IMG/VR virus record: IMGVR_UViG_3300042892_004016
Coordinates: 51,895 to 115,894 of that record
DNA length: 64,000 nucleotides
From: a virus
Reading direction: 5' to 3' (one strand)
The translations under genes were made by a program, and so were the position numbers. This document shows, piece after piece, positions 43,851-52,218 of this stretch. How positions within the stretch are numbered: the stretch's first letter is position 1; each line of letters begins with the position of its first letter. The notes under the pieces were generated by a model, which saw only the letters and a program-made list of their open reading frames with translations, ran no database searches and was not told where the DNA came from.

Positions 43851-46800
43851 ATGGCATTAATAACTAAAGTACCCGGACTAATCGTCGATGAAACAAGCAA
43901 TTTTACATTCGCCAACGCCAATGTAACTGGAAACCTGACCTCAGGCAACGCCAATTTGGGCAATCTAGCGACAGCTAACTATGTCGCCGGAACCCTCACA
44001 ACAGCGTTACAGCCCAATATCACTCAAGTTGGCTCACTGGCCAATCTGACAGTTACTGGCAATATAACTGTGGGTGCTGTCAAAACCAACAGTTTACTGT
44101 ACGCAAACGGCGAGGCTTACGCAATTGGCGGCGGAATTACCATTGCAGGCACTAATAGTCAAGTACAATTTAACAACGCTAGCAGCTTTGGAGCAAGTGC
44201 AAATTTCACGTTCAACACCAGCACAAACACACTGAGTGTAGACAAGATTGCAGCAGACGGTGGATTATTATCAAATATCGCAGCAGCAAATGTATCAGGT
44301 ACCGTAGCCAACGCAACCTATGCAACTAGTGCAGGCACAGCAACAAGTGCCACCACTGCTACTACTGCAGGCACTGTAACAACAAACGCCCAGCCAAATA
44401 TCACCAGCGTGGGCACACTCAGTGGCTTGACAGTCAACGGCAATATCACATCAGTCAACGCCGATTTGGGCAATGCAGTTACCGCCAATTTCTTTATAGG
44501 CAGCGGCGCGAATCTAAGTAACCTACAGGCCAGCAACATAACTGGCACAGTAGCCAACGCCACATATGCAACTAGTGCAGGTACCGCAACATCAGCGGGT
44601 ACGGCTACTACGGCCACCTCAGCTACAACAGCAGGTACAGTAACAACTGCAGCACAGCCCAATATCACCAGCGTTGGTACATTAAGCTCATTGACGGTAA
44701 CTGGCAATGTAACTGCTGACTATTTTATTGGCTCAGGTAACAATCTAAGTAACATACAGGCCAGCAACATAACTGGTACAGTGGCAAATGCAACATATGC
44801 CACTAGTGCAGGTACCGCAACAAGTGCAGGCACTGCTACTACAGCAGCCACAGTAACAACCAATGCACAACCAAATATTACCAGTGTTGGCACGCTAAGC
44901 GGGCTAACCGTTAATGGCAATATCACTGCTACTAATGCTGATTTGGGCAATGCAGCCACTGCCAATTATTTCCTTGGTAGCGGTGCAAACTTAAGTAACA
45001 TACAAGCTGCAAATGTAACCGGCACAGTAGCCAATGCCACTTTCGCAACTACAGCAGGCACTGCAACAAGTGCTACAAGTGCTACTACAGCTGGCACTGT
45101 AACAACAAACGCACAACCTAACATCACCAGTACTGGTACACTGAGTGGCCTAACGGTCAATGGTAATATCACCAGTAACAATGTTATAGTTAACGCAAGC
45201 ACAGCAAGCACAAGTAAAACTACAGGTGCATTAACAGTTGCCGGCGGCGTTGGTATTAATAATGATTTAACCGTTGGCAATTCAATCACTGTTGACGGCG
45301 GCGCCTACGGTAATGTGGTTGTAACTCAATTTGGCAGTGTGTTTGCACACGGTAGTGGGCCAAATCCTCGTGCTATTTACCAGGCCAGAGCAGCCGACGG
45401 TATTGCAGGTTTGGGTATGCAGGCCTACTCAGGACTCAACGGGCAAATTTATTCTAACACAGGTTTTACTTTTACAACTGATGCAACTGTCAGAGATAAA
45501 GATTTTCCAACTGGAGGTACAACCAGAGCAACGATTGACTCAACTGGACTAACAGTAACCGGTATAGCAAATATAAGCGGTAATATTAGCGCATTAAATG
45601 CCAATTTAGGCAACGCAGTCACTGCCAATTTCTTTATCGGTGATGGAAGTTTGCTTACTGGCATGCCAGCAGCGTCTACTGCCGCAACAGTAACAGCCAG
45701 CGCACAGCCCAACATCACTAGCACAGGCACACTAGCTAACCTATCAGTGTCGGGCAATGCTGCATTCACTGGCGCGAACGTAAGTTTAGGCAGTATAAGC
45801 AATCTACACATCACCGGCGGCACTGCCAACTATGTATTAAAAACTGACGGAGTTGGTAATTTAAGTTGGACTGCAATGCCGCCATCTACGTCTATCGTAG
45901 TAGACACCTTTACTGCTAATGGATCAGCCTCAACGTTTTTATTAAGTACTGCCCCAGCCGACATCAACCATACGTTTGTTACTATTAACGGGGTAAACGC
46001 AACTAAAGATAGTTACAGTTTAGCCAATGCAAACGTGGTATTAAACGAAGCACCAAATAACGGAGATTACGTTGAAGTAACTACGTTTTCTACATTAACA
46101 GTTGACGGCTATGGAAACAATGCCGTCAAAAACTATCTTAATACCTTTGATGGAAACATCATCCCTTCAGCTAATATTACATATGACCTGGGATCAAACA
46201 CGAACCGTTGGAAAGATTTGTATTTGAGTAGTAGTACTATCTACTTGGGCAATACTGCGGTCAGCGCAGAAGATATCCTGCCCATTGATTTAACGATTGC
46301 ACCAGAAGTATTAGCTATACAAATAGCAGCGCCTGCAGCCGGCGATGATACAACGTGGCTATGGACTTGGGAAACCAGTACTTTACCATTTGCCAGAACT
46401 GCAATTGTAAACAGCCCGCAAACAAATGTTCCCTTGTACAAGCAAGGAACCTATCAAATCAATAACTTCGCCAATGAGCAAACTGGTGTTATGACTCAAC
46501 GCCATGTGGCATACCTCAAGTGGATAGATGGATCAGGATACGACAACTTAGTAAGCTGGGCAGTCAACGCCGGCAACGTGTCAATGTCAAATCCAAATAT
46601 TAATGGCAACGCAGCAACTACAGTACAACGAATCAATGTGAGTGTGCCCAGTACAGTTACTCCACCCACATTAGTAGCACCAAACGTGTCGTATGGTGTT
46701 AGTTTTGCAAATGTTGGCGCGTATACAATAAGTGATTCAGCCGATGGTGACAATAAGAACATAGGACCATTATACAAAGGCGGCACTTATACTTTTAATT

Positions 46801-47486
46801 TAGCCGCTAGCTTAGCTAGTCACCCGTTTTACCTAACAACTGATAACGGCACAAATTTTGTAGCCAATACTTATTTTGGTGAATATACTACTGGCGTTAC
46901 TGGTAGTAGGGGCAATGGACAAGCTGGATACACAACACTAACCTTTGTAGTGCCAGTGGGTGCACCAAGTACACTGTATTATCAATGCGGTGTACACGCA
47001 AGCATGCGTGGCGCGATTACTATTAAAGATTTAGCAGTAGAAACTAACGTCAATGGTAATTACGTATTGTATCTACAACATAGCCACGAGGGACACAAGA
47101 CCCCAGTTGAGATTAGACCACTACCAAGTTTAGTAAATCAGATGTGTATTGTGTACGATCAGAGTACTGGTAAATTCGTACCACAAGACTTGGCTACGTA
47201 TGTAGAAAACACACCAAGCTTTAAAAACAAGATTCAAGAAGTAGCAGGAACTGCTACTCTAGTTGCTGCAGATGGTGTAGTAGTAGTTCCTACTGTTAGC
47301 ATAGTAGAAGATGCTAGTTATCTTCCACTAGTTGGTAACAAAAATGGTGACATTACTTATACACAAGACACCGAAACACTTTACATTTGGGATAATAATG
47401 CTTGGGTAAGCACAAAAGCAGCAGCAGTCGCAACTGGACCAAGCACAGGAAAAACATTTACAATGGGATTAATTTTCGGGGGATAA
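43851..47486 (+). CDS. Fibre shaft with cupredoxin-like domain and MGLIFGG tail
   Basis: 1211 aa, LDTT-like start (VPGLIVDETSNFTFANANVT). Residues 1-480 are shaft with repeated blocks ITGTVANATYATSAGTATSA + AQPNITSVGTLSGLTVNGN. About 480-600 hold GALTVAGGVGINNDLTVGN and a FGSVFAHGSGPNP region. A VDTFTANG module and YDLGSNTNRWKDLYLSSSTI follow. Around 965-1065 lies a cupredoxin-like fold: SHPFYL (H991) and LYYQCGVHASMRG (C1046, H1049, M1052) supply a full type-1 copper ligand set. The protein ends TFTMGLIFGG, shared in form with 61861, and both precede a class B partner. Copper binding is inferred; many marine phage proteins keep this fold. Confidence 0.83.
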   Translation: MALITKVPGLIVDETSNFTFANANVTGNLTSGNANLGNLATANYVAGTLTTALQPNITQVGSLANLTVTGNITVGAVKTNSLLYANGEAYAIGGGITIAGTNSQVQFNNASSFGASANFTFNTSTNTLSVDKIAADGGLLSNIAAANVSGTVANATYATSAGTATSATTATTAGTVTTNAQPNITSVGTLSGLTVNGNITSVNADLGNAVTANFFIGSGANLSNLQASNITGTVANATYATSAGTATSAGTATTATSATTAGTVTTAAQPNITSVGTLSSLTVTGNVTADYFIGSGNNLSNIQASNITGTVANATYATSAGTATSAGTATTAATVTTNAQPNITSVGTLSGLTVNGNITATNADLGNAATANYFLGSGANLSNIQAANVTGTVANATFATTAGTATSATSATTAGTVTTNAQPNITSTGTLSGLTVNGNITSNNVIVNASTASTSKTTGALTVAGGVGINNDLTVGNSITVDGGAYGNVVVTQFGSVFAHGSGPNPRAIYQARAADGIAGLGMQAYSGLNGQIYSNTGFTFTTDATVRDKDFPTGGTTRATIDSTGLTVTGIANISGNISALNANLGNAVTANFFIGDGSLLTGMPAASTAATVTASAQPNITSTGTLANLSVSGNAAFTGANVSLGSISNLHITGGTANYVLKTDGVGNLSWTAMPPSTSIVVDTFTANGSASTFLLSTAPADINHTFVTINGVNATKDSYSLANANVVLNEAPNNGDYVEVTTFSTLTVDGYGNNAVKNYLNTFDGNIIPSANITYDLGSNTNRWKDLYLSSSTIYLGNTAVSAEDILPIDLTIAPEVLAIQIAAPAAGDDTTWLWTWETSTLPFARTAIVNSPQTNVPLYKQGTYQINNFANEQTGVMTQRHVAYLKWIDGSGYDNLVSWAVNAGNVSMSNPNINGNAATTVQRINVSVPSTVTPPTLVAPNVSYGVSFANVGAYTISDSADGDNKNIGPLYKGGTYTFNLAASLASHPFYLTTDNGTNFVANTYFGEYTTGVTGSRGNGQAGYTTLTFVVPVGAPSTLYYQCGVHASMRGAITIKDLAVETNVNGNYVLYLQHSHEGHKTPVEIRPLPSLVNQMCIVYDQSTGKFVPQDLATYVENTPSFKNKIQEVAGTATLVAADGVVVVPTVSIVEDASYLPLVGNKNGDITYTQDTETLYIWDNNAWVSTKAAAVATGPSTGKTFTMGLIFGG

Positions 47487-47487
47487 T

Positions 47488-47844
47488 ATGACAGCACCAA
47501 ACACACTAAACGTTTCAAATGTTACATTGAAGACAGCGTTCGCTACTCTTACAACGGCAACTGCCAATGTAATAACTAACTCAGCTAGTAGCAATACGGC
47601 AGTAAAATTAAATAACTTAGTTTTAACTAATTACAGCGCAAGCCCGGTTACAGCCAATGTAGTGGTTAACCGGAGCGCAACTACATATTATCTTGCCGGA
47701 TCACTTGCTATCCCCGCAAACTCAACATTGGTTTTATTAGGCAAAGATACTGCACTGTACTTAGAAGAAGGTGATGTAGTGCAAGCAAATTCTTCTGCTA
47801 ACACTGCTGTTAGTTTTGCAGGTTCATATGAAATCATAGCGTAA
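47488..47844 (+). CDS. Class B small partner protein, copy 1
   Basis: 118 aa. MTAPNTLNVSNVTLKTAFAT to STLVLLGKDTALYLEEGDVV. Clearly paralogous to 62328, which has the same length and the same LVLLGKDTALYLEE strand. Beta-rich, jelly-roll-like in pattern. It begins 2 bp after the shaft stop with a strong ribosome site (GGGGGAT), and its stop is 1 bp before the next ATG, so shaft, partner and tip are translated together. Likely an adaptor between the MGLIFGG tail and the Gly-rich protein that follows; this is inference. Confidence 0.82.
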   Translation: MTAPNTLNVSNVTLKTAFATLTTATANVITNSASSNTAVKLNNLVLTNYSASPVTANVVVNRSATTYYLAGSLAIPANSTLVLLGKDTALYLEEGDVVQANSSANTAVSFAGSYEIIA

Positions 47845-47845
47845 A

Positions 47846-49084
47846 ATGGCAAGAAACAGACTGAATTATGGTATAATAGGTCCTGTTCAAACAGTGACCA
47901 CTGGCACCACTGGCATCGCCGCCTCCGCTATGGATGCAACACTGTTAAAAACTACAAACAACTGGTTAGCTTCACCAAATGCACCCACTATTACTCAACT
48001 GCTGCCTACTCCTACTCAAGTAACCGTATCGTTTTCTGCCCCTGCCATCACTGGTGGACTTGCAATTACACAGTATACAGCTACGGTAAACCCTGGCAAT
48101 TTTTCAGCAACCGGATCTTCTTCTCCAATTATAGTTACAGGATTGACTATTGATACCGCGTATACGGTAACAGTACAGGCTTCTAATAATTTGGGACTAG
48201 GCCCAACTACGGCGGCATCTAGTTTCGTCACTCCTGCAGAAGTTAATATAGATTATTTACTTGTCGCAGGTGGAGGCGCGGGCGGCACTGGATACTATGG
48301 TGGTGGTGGTGGAGCAGGAGGCATGGTAACCGGAAGTACAACTATTTATGGATTAACTACGTATACAATCACCGTTGGCGCAGCCGGCGGCGGCTCTGGA
48401 TCTGGTACCGCCAGAGGTGGTAACGGATCAGACTCTACATTGGTGGGTTCTGCGTTTACAACAATAACTGCAATTGGCGGTGGCGGCGGCGGTAGCCGTA
48501 ACGGCGATGCAGCAGGTTTGGGTGCCTCTAGTGGAGCAGATGGTGGTTCAGGAGGCGGCGTGGGATTCAGCTATCCCGGCACTACTGTTATAGGATCATC
48601 AAAAGGCGGAGATGCACTGCAACCCTCATCGGCCAGTGGTGGATATGGTAACAAAGGCGGTGGTCAGCGCGACCCTGCATTGGGTTATAGACTAGATGGT
48701 CAGGGCGGCGGCGGCGCTGGTGGCGCAGGAACCGAAACTCAAGCCAACGACGTTGGTGGAGTAGGAATGCAAAGTTCAATCACAGGAACGGCCACATACT
48801 ATGCAGGTGGCGGTGGCGGAACTTATCCAACATCCTTGTCAGCCGGCGGACAAGGCGGTGGCGGACAAGGCAACGGCGGCACAGGCGGCACAAACTTGGG
48901 CGGTGGCGGCGGCGGCGGTGCTGGTAATGGAGCTAACGGGGGTTCCGGTGGCTCTGGAGTGGTTATTATTCGGTACACTGACTCAAAGCCAGCTGCTACG
49001 TCAACTACAGGTTCGCCCACAATTACCGTTACCGGTGGATATAGAATATATAAATTTACCGGCAGTGGAACAATTACGATTTAA
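47846..49084 (+). CDS. Gly-rich tip protein with FN3-like domain
   Basis: 412 aa. After a short start (MARNRLNYGIIGPVQTVTTG) comes a fibronectin type III-like domain at about 36-132 (APTITQLLPTPTQVTVSFSA, ITQYTATVNPG, AYTVTVQASNNLGLGPTTAA). The Gly-rich domain runs from about 134 (DYLLVAGGGAGGTGYYGGGG) to GGSGVVIIRYTDS, and the protein closes with GYRIYKFTGSGTITI. The closing strand is at the C-terminus, unlike 37325/38870. There is no ribosome site of its own; it is probably coupled to the class B gene. Confidence 0.83.
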   Translation: MARNRLNYGIIGPVQTVTTGTTGIAASAMDATLLKTTNNWLASPNAPTITQLLPTPTQVTVSFSAPAITGGLAITQYTATVNPGNFSATGSSSPIIVTGLTIDTAYTVTVQASNNLGLGPTTAASSFVTPAEVNIDYLLVAGGGAGGTGYYGGGGGAGGMVTGSTTIYGLTTYTITVGAAGGGSGSGTARGGNGSDSTLVGSAFTTITAIGGGGGGSRNGDAAGLGASSGADGGSGGGVGFSYPGTTVIGSSKGGDALQPSSASGGYGNKGGGQRDPALGYRLDGQGGGGAGGAGTETQANDVGGVGMQSSITGTATYYAGGGGGTYPTSLSAGGQGGGGQGNGGTGGTNLGGGGGGGAGNGANGGSGGSGVVIIRYTDSKPAATSTTGSPTITVTGGYRIYKFTGSGTITI

Positions 49085-49098
49085 GTGGATACTACAAC

Positions 49099-50988
49099 AT
49101 GACAATTATAAGAAAAATAAAACCGTTTAACCTAGATAACAATGCAAGTTTCACATTTGGAAACGTCACCGCCAATGGCAATGTTATAGCTAACGGTAAC
49201 ATTTCTACGACTAATGCAAATTTAGGCAACGCAGCCACTGCCAACTTCTTTATTGGTAACGGCAGTTTACTTACTGGACTGCCTGCCGGATACACAAACT
49301 CAAATGTAGCCAGCTACCTACCAACTTATACCGGTAATATCACATCAGGTAACGCTAGTTTAGGCAATGCAGTAACTGCCAACTTCTTTATTGGCTCTGG
49401 TAATAATTTAAGTAACCTACAAGCTGCAAACATAACTGGCACAGTGAGCAGTGCAACTACTGCAGGCACTGTCACAACAGCAGCACAGCCAAATATCACT
49501 AGTGTTGGTACATTAACCAGTATCACTGCATCAGGTGATGCCACAATCGGCGGCAACCTAACAGTAAACGGTACTACAACCACAATTAATGCAACTACTC
49601 TAAATGTAGCTGACTTAAATATCACACTGGCAAATGGTGCAACAACTGCGGCTGCAGCAAACGGTGCTGGACTAACAGTTAACGGTGCTTCAGCAACAAT
49701 GCTGTATATATCAGGCACTGATACTTGGGACTTCAACAAACCAATAGTTGGCAACTTAACTGGCCTTGCCTCAAGTGCCACTGTAGCAGCCAGTGCAAAC
49801 GCAGTAGCAGGTGCTAATGTATCAGGTGAGGTAACATCCGCAGCAACTGCCAATGCAGTAGCAGGTGCTAATGTCTCAGGCCAAGTAGCCAACGCACTAG
49901 TTGCAGGAACGGTTTATACAAACGCACAACCCAACATCACCAGTGTGGGCACTCTAACTTCATTGGTAGTGGGCAACGCCACATCAAATACTACATTCGG
50001 TAATGGTACAATAACCGCATTAGGTAACATTGCGTTTAGTGGAGCCAATATAAGTTTAGGTAGCGTAAGTAATTTGCACATTACCGGTGGCACTGCTAAT
50101 TATGTACTACAAACAGACGGTAGTGGTAATTTAAGTTGGGCCGCCACCGCCGGCGGTGGCGGTGCAGTATCCGGCAGCAACACACAAATTCAATTTAACG
50201 ATGGTGGCGTATTAGGAGCCAGTGCCAATTTATCATTCAACAAAACTTCTAACACACTGTCAACTGACAGACTGGTTGCAGTTAACGGCGCAAATTTAGG
50301 CAGTGTGAGCAATGTCTACATCTCAGGCGGCAGTGCCAATCAGATATTAAAAACAGATGGTGCAGGCAACCTCACTTGGATGGCTCAGCCAGCTGCCACT
50401 ATCACAGTGGATAATTTTACTGGCACAGGTAGTCAAACCACATTTACACTGAGTGTAATACCCACCAGCATAAATCAAACAGTAATCAACTACAACGGTG
50501 CATTCCAGTTACGCAGCGCTTATACACTATCTGGCGCCAATGTTATCTTTACTGAGGCGCCAGAATCTGGCTCTGCGGTTGAGGTAACTACTACTCTGGG
50601 ACTAATCAGTGGTGCAGGTGCATTTGTAACCAGAACCTACACTGGCAATGGCATTGCAAACACGTATGCAGTTACCAGTGGCTCTACTGTGTCCAGTGTG
50701 CTGGTCAGTGAAAATGGACTAGTACAAACACCCACCACAGACTACACTATCAGTGGCAGTACCCTGACATTTGTCAATGCGCCAGGTAGTGGAATACAAA
50801 TACAAGTTCGTGAATTGGCAATTGCGGTTGCAGAATTCTCAGGCAACTTGGGCGCGGTTGCAAACTTAACAATTACAGGCGGCGCCAACGGTCAAGTACT
50901 TACCAGCAACGGTGCCAGTGGAGTCAGTTGGCAGACAATCACTGTACCTACAGTGCCTGAATCGTTGAGCCCATTCTTATTCTTATAA
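49099..50988 (+). CDS. Fibre shaft with SPFLFL tail
   Basis: 629 aa, LDTT-like start (IKPFNLDNNASFTFGNVTAN). Shaft repeats include GNAATANFFIGNGSLLTGLP, SNVASYLPTYTGNITSGNAS and a small GANVSG array. A TTTTINATTLNVADLNITLA module near 160 is the common virion module of cyanophage proteins, in its short form. Two copies of the (V)DNFTG.G/YTGNG module (TVDNFTGTGSQTTFTLSVIP; TYTGNGIANTYAVTSG) precede the end. The tail PESLSPFLFL resembles that of 58283 (HPFFMMG); both precede a class A partner. Confidence 0.83.
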   Translation: MTIIRKIKPFNLDNNASFTFGNVTANGNVIANGNISTTNANLGNAATANFFIGNGSLLTGLPAGYTNSNVASYLPTYTGNITSGNASLGNAVTANFFIGSGNNLSNLQAANITGTVSSATTAGTVTTAAQPNITSVGTLTSITASGDATIGGNLTVNGTTTTINATTLNVADLNITLANGATTAAAANGAGLTVNGASATMLYISGTDTWDFNKPIVGNLTGLASSATVAASANAVAGANVSGEVTSAATANAVAGANVSGQVANALVAGTVYTNAQPNITSVGTLTSLVVGNATSNTTFGNGTITALGNIAFSGANISLGSVSNLHITGGTANYVLQTDGSGNLSWAATAGGGGAVSGSNTQIQFNDGGVLGASANLSFNKTSNTLSTDRLVAVNGANLGSVSNVYISGGSANQILKTDGAGNLTWMAQPAATITVDNFTGTGSQTTFTLSVIPTSINQTVINYNGAFQLRSAYTLSGANVIFTEAPESGSAVEVTTTLGLISGAGAFVTRTYTGNGIANTYAVTSGSTVSSVLVSENGLVQTPTTDYTISGSTLTFVNAPGSGIQIQVRELAIAVAEFSGNLGAVANLTITGGANGQVLTSNGASGVSWQTITVPTVPESLSPFLFL

Positions 50989-50991
50989 ATA
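50984..50991 (+). promoter_or_regulatory. Late promoter box, exact T4 consensus
   Basis: TATAAATA, overlapping the stop of the shaft gene and 9 bp before the ATG at 51001. It is the only exact match to the T4 consensus among the boxes found here. Confidence 0.65.
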
Positions 50992-51000
50992 GAGAAACAT

Positions 51001-51330
51001 ATGACAATCACATACAAAGTCTTAGGACAATTGAATCCCGCAGCAACAACAGCTACTACACTGTACACTGCTCCATCATTAACCAGTGCAGTGGTATCTT
51101 CACTCACTATATGCAATCAAGCCGCAGCGGTTGGTACCTTTAGAATAGCAGTTAGACCAGCTGGAGCCACTCTTAGTGCAGTACACTATGTTGCATACGA
51201 CACTGCTATACCTGCGCTAGACTCAATCACACTGAGCATAGGTATGACATTGGCCACTACTGATGTAGTTACTGTATACGCAAGTTCTGCCACCATGAGT
51301 TTTAGTCTGTTTGGTTCGGAAATCAGCTAA
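51001..51330 (+). CDS. Class A small partner protein, copy 1
   Basis: 109 aa. MTITYKVLGQLNPAATTATT, SAVVSSLTICNQAAAVGTFR, ending TMSFSLFGSEIS. Paralogous to 58896 (same length; QILGQ..P.ATT start and FTLFGTQVS end). Beta-rich and compact. Its stop overlaps the next start (TAATG). Similar small virion proteins occur in marine T4-likes; the exact role is unknown. Here it probably links the SPFLFL shaft to the Gly-rich protein. Confidence 0.82.
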   Translation: MTITYKVLGQLNPAATTATTLYTAPSLTSAVVSSLTICNQAAAVGTFRIAVRPAGATLSAVHYVAYDTAIPALDSITLSIGMTLATTDVVTVYASSATMSFSLFGSEIS

Positions 51331-52202
51331 TGGCACTGAAATCGCTTACTGCACAAAATTTGTCATCGCAGCGATTTAACGTTGCGAGAGCTAATAACCC
51401 TCTATTGTTCCCTACAATTGACTATTTGATAGTCGCCGGCGCCGGCGGCGGTGGCGCGGGCCATGCAGGCGGCGGTGGCGCTGGTGGATTATTGCAAGGA
51501 AGTTTAGCTGTTAGTGGACAAACCTACAATTTAATAGTAGGTGGTGGTGGTAACGGTGGAGTATATGGTTCTACCACTTCAGTCAATGGATCACCCTCTA
51601 CTGGGTTTGGCTTAACTGCTATTGGTGGTGGATATGGTGGTGGGCAAAACCAACCAGGTACAGCTAACAGGAATGGCGGATCTGGGGGTTCAGGTGGAGG
51701 AGGTGCAAACACCACTGACGGTACAGGTACAGGTGGCACAGGCACTGTTGGTCAAGGTAATAACGGTGGATCTGGTTCCGGAGGGTCTAATTGGGCAGGT
51801 GGTGGTGGTGGTGGTGCCGGCGCGCAGGGAGCAAATAATCCAAGTACCTCACAAGGAGGTGCAGGTGGTATCGGAATCGCTTCCTCAATTACAGGATCGG
51901 CTGTGTACTATGCTGGCGGCGGTGGCGGCGGTGGCGGAGGCAGTGGCGGATCCGGCGGTAACGGTGGTGGTGGTGGTGGCACAGGCGAAAATTCCGGCCC
52001 AGGGTCTGCTGGAACGGTTAATACTGGTGGCGGAGGTGGCGGCGCCCGAAATAGTTCGGGCGGTAATGGCGGCTCTGGTATAGTTATTATTCGTTACCCA
52101 GATTCGTTTGGTGCAGCATCTACAACCGGCTCACCCACGATAACAGTAGCAGGCGGCTACAGAGTATACCAGTTTACCGCCTCAGGTAGTATAACATTTT
52201 AA
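51330..52202 (+). CDS. Gly-rich tip protein, short
   Basis: 290 aa. A short anchor of about 28 residues (MALKSLTAQNLSSQRFNVAR) leads straight into the Gly-rich domain (DYLIVAGAGGGGAGHAGGGG to GGSGIVIIRYPDS). The protein closes with GYRVYQFTASGSITF. Long runs such as GGGGGGGGGSGG fit a polyglycine II sandwich as known for T-even adhesin tips. It overlaps the class A gene by one base. It is the shortest, most minimal tip in the array, so it defines the unit of this domain. Confidence 0.85.
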   Translation: MALKSLTAQNLSSQRFNVARANNPLLFPTIDYLIVAGAGGGGAGHAGGGGAGGLLQGSLAVSGQTYNLIVGGGGNGGVYGSTTSVNGSPSTGFGLTAIGGGYGGGQNQPGTANRNGGSGGSGGGGANTTDGTGTGGTGTVGQGNNGGSGSGGSNWAGGGGGGAGAQGANNPSTSQGGAGGIGIASSITGSAVYYAGGGGGGGGGSGGSGGNGGGGGGTGENSGPGSAGTVNTGGGGGGARNSSGGNGGSGIVIIRYPDSFGAASTTGSPTITVAGGYRVYQFTASGSITF

Positions 52203-52218
52203 GATTTAGAGAAAATAC

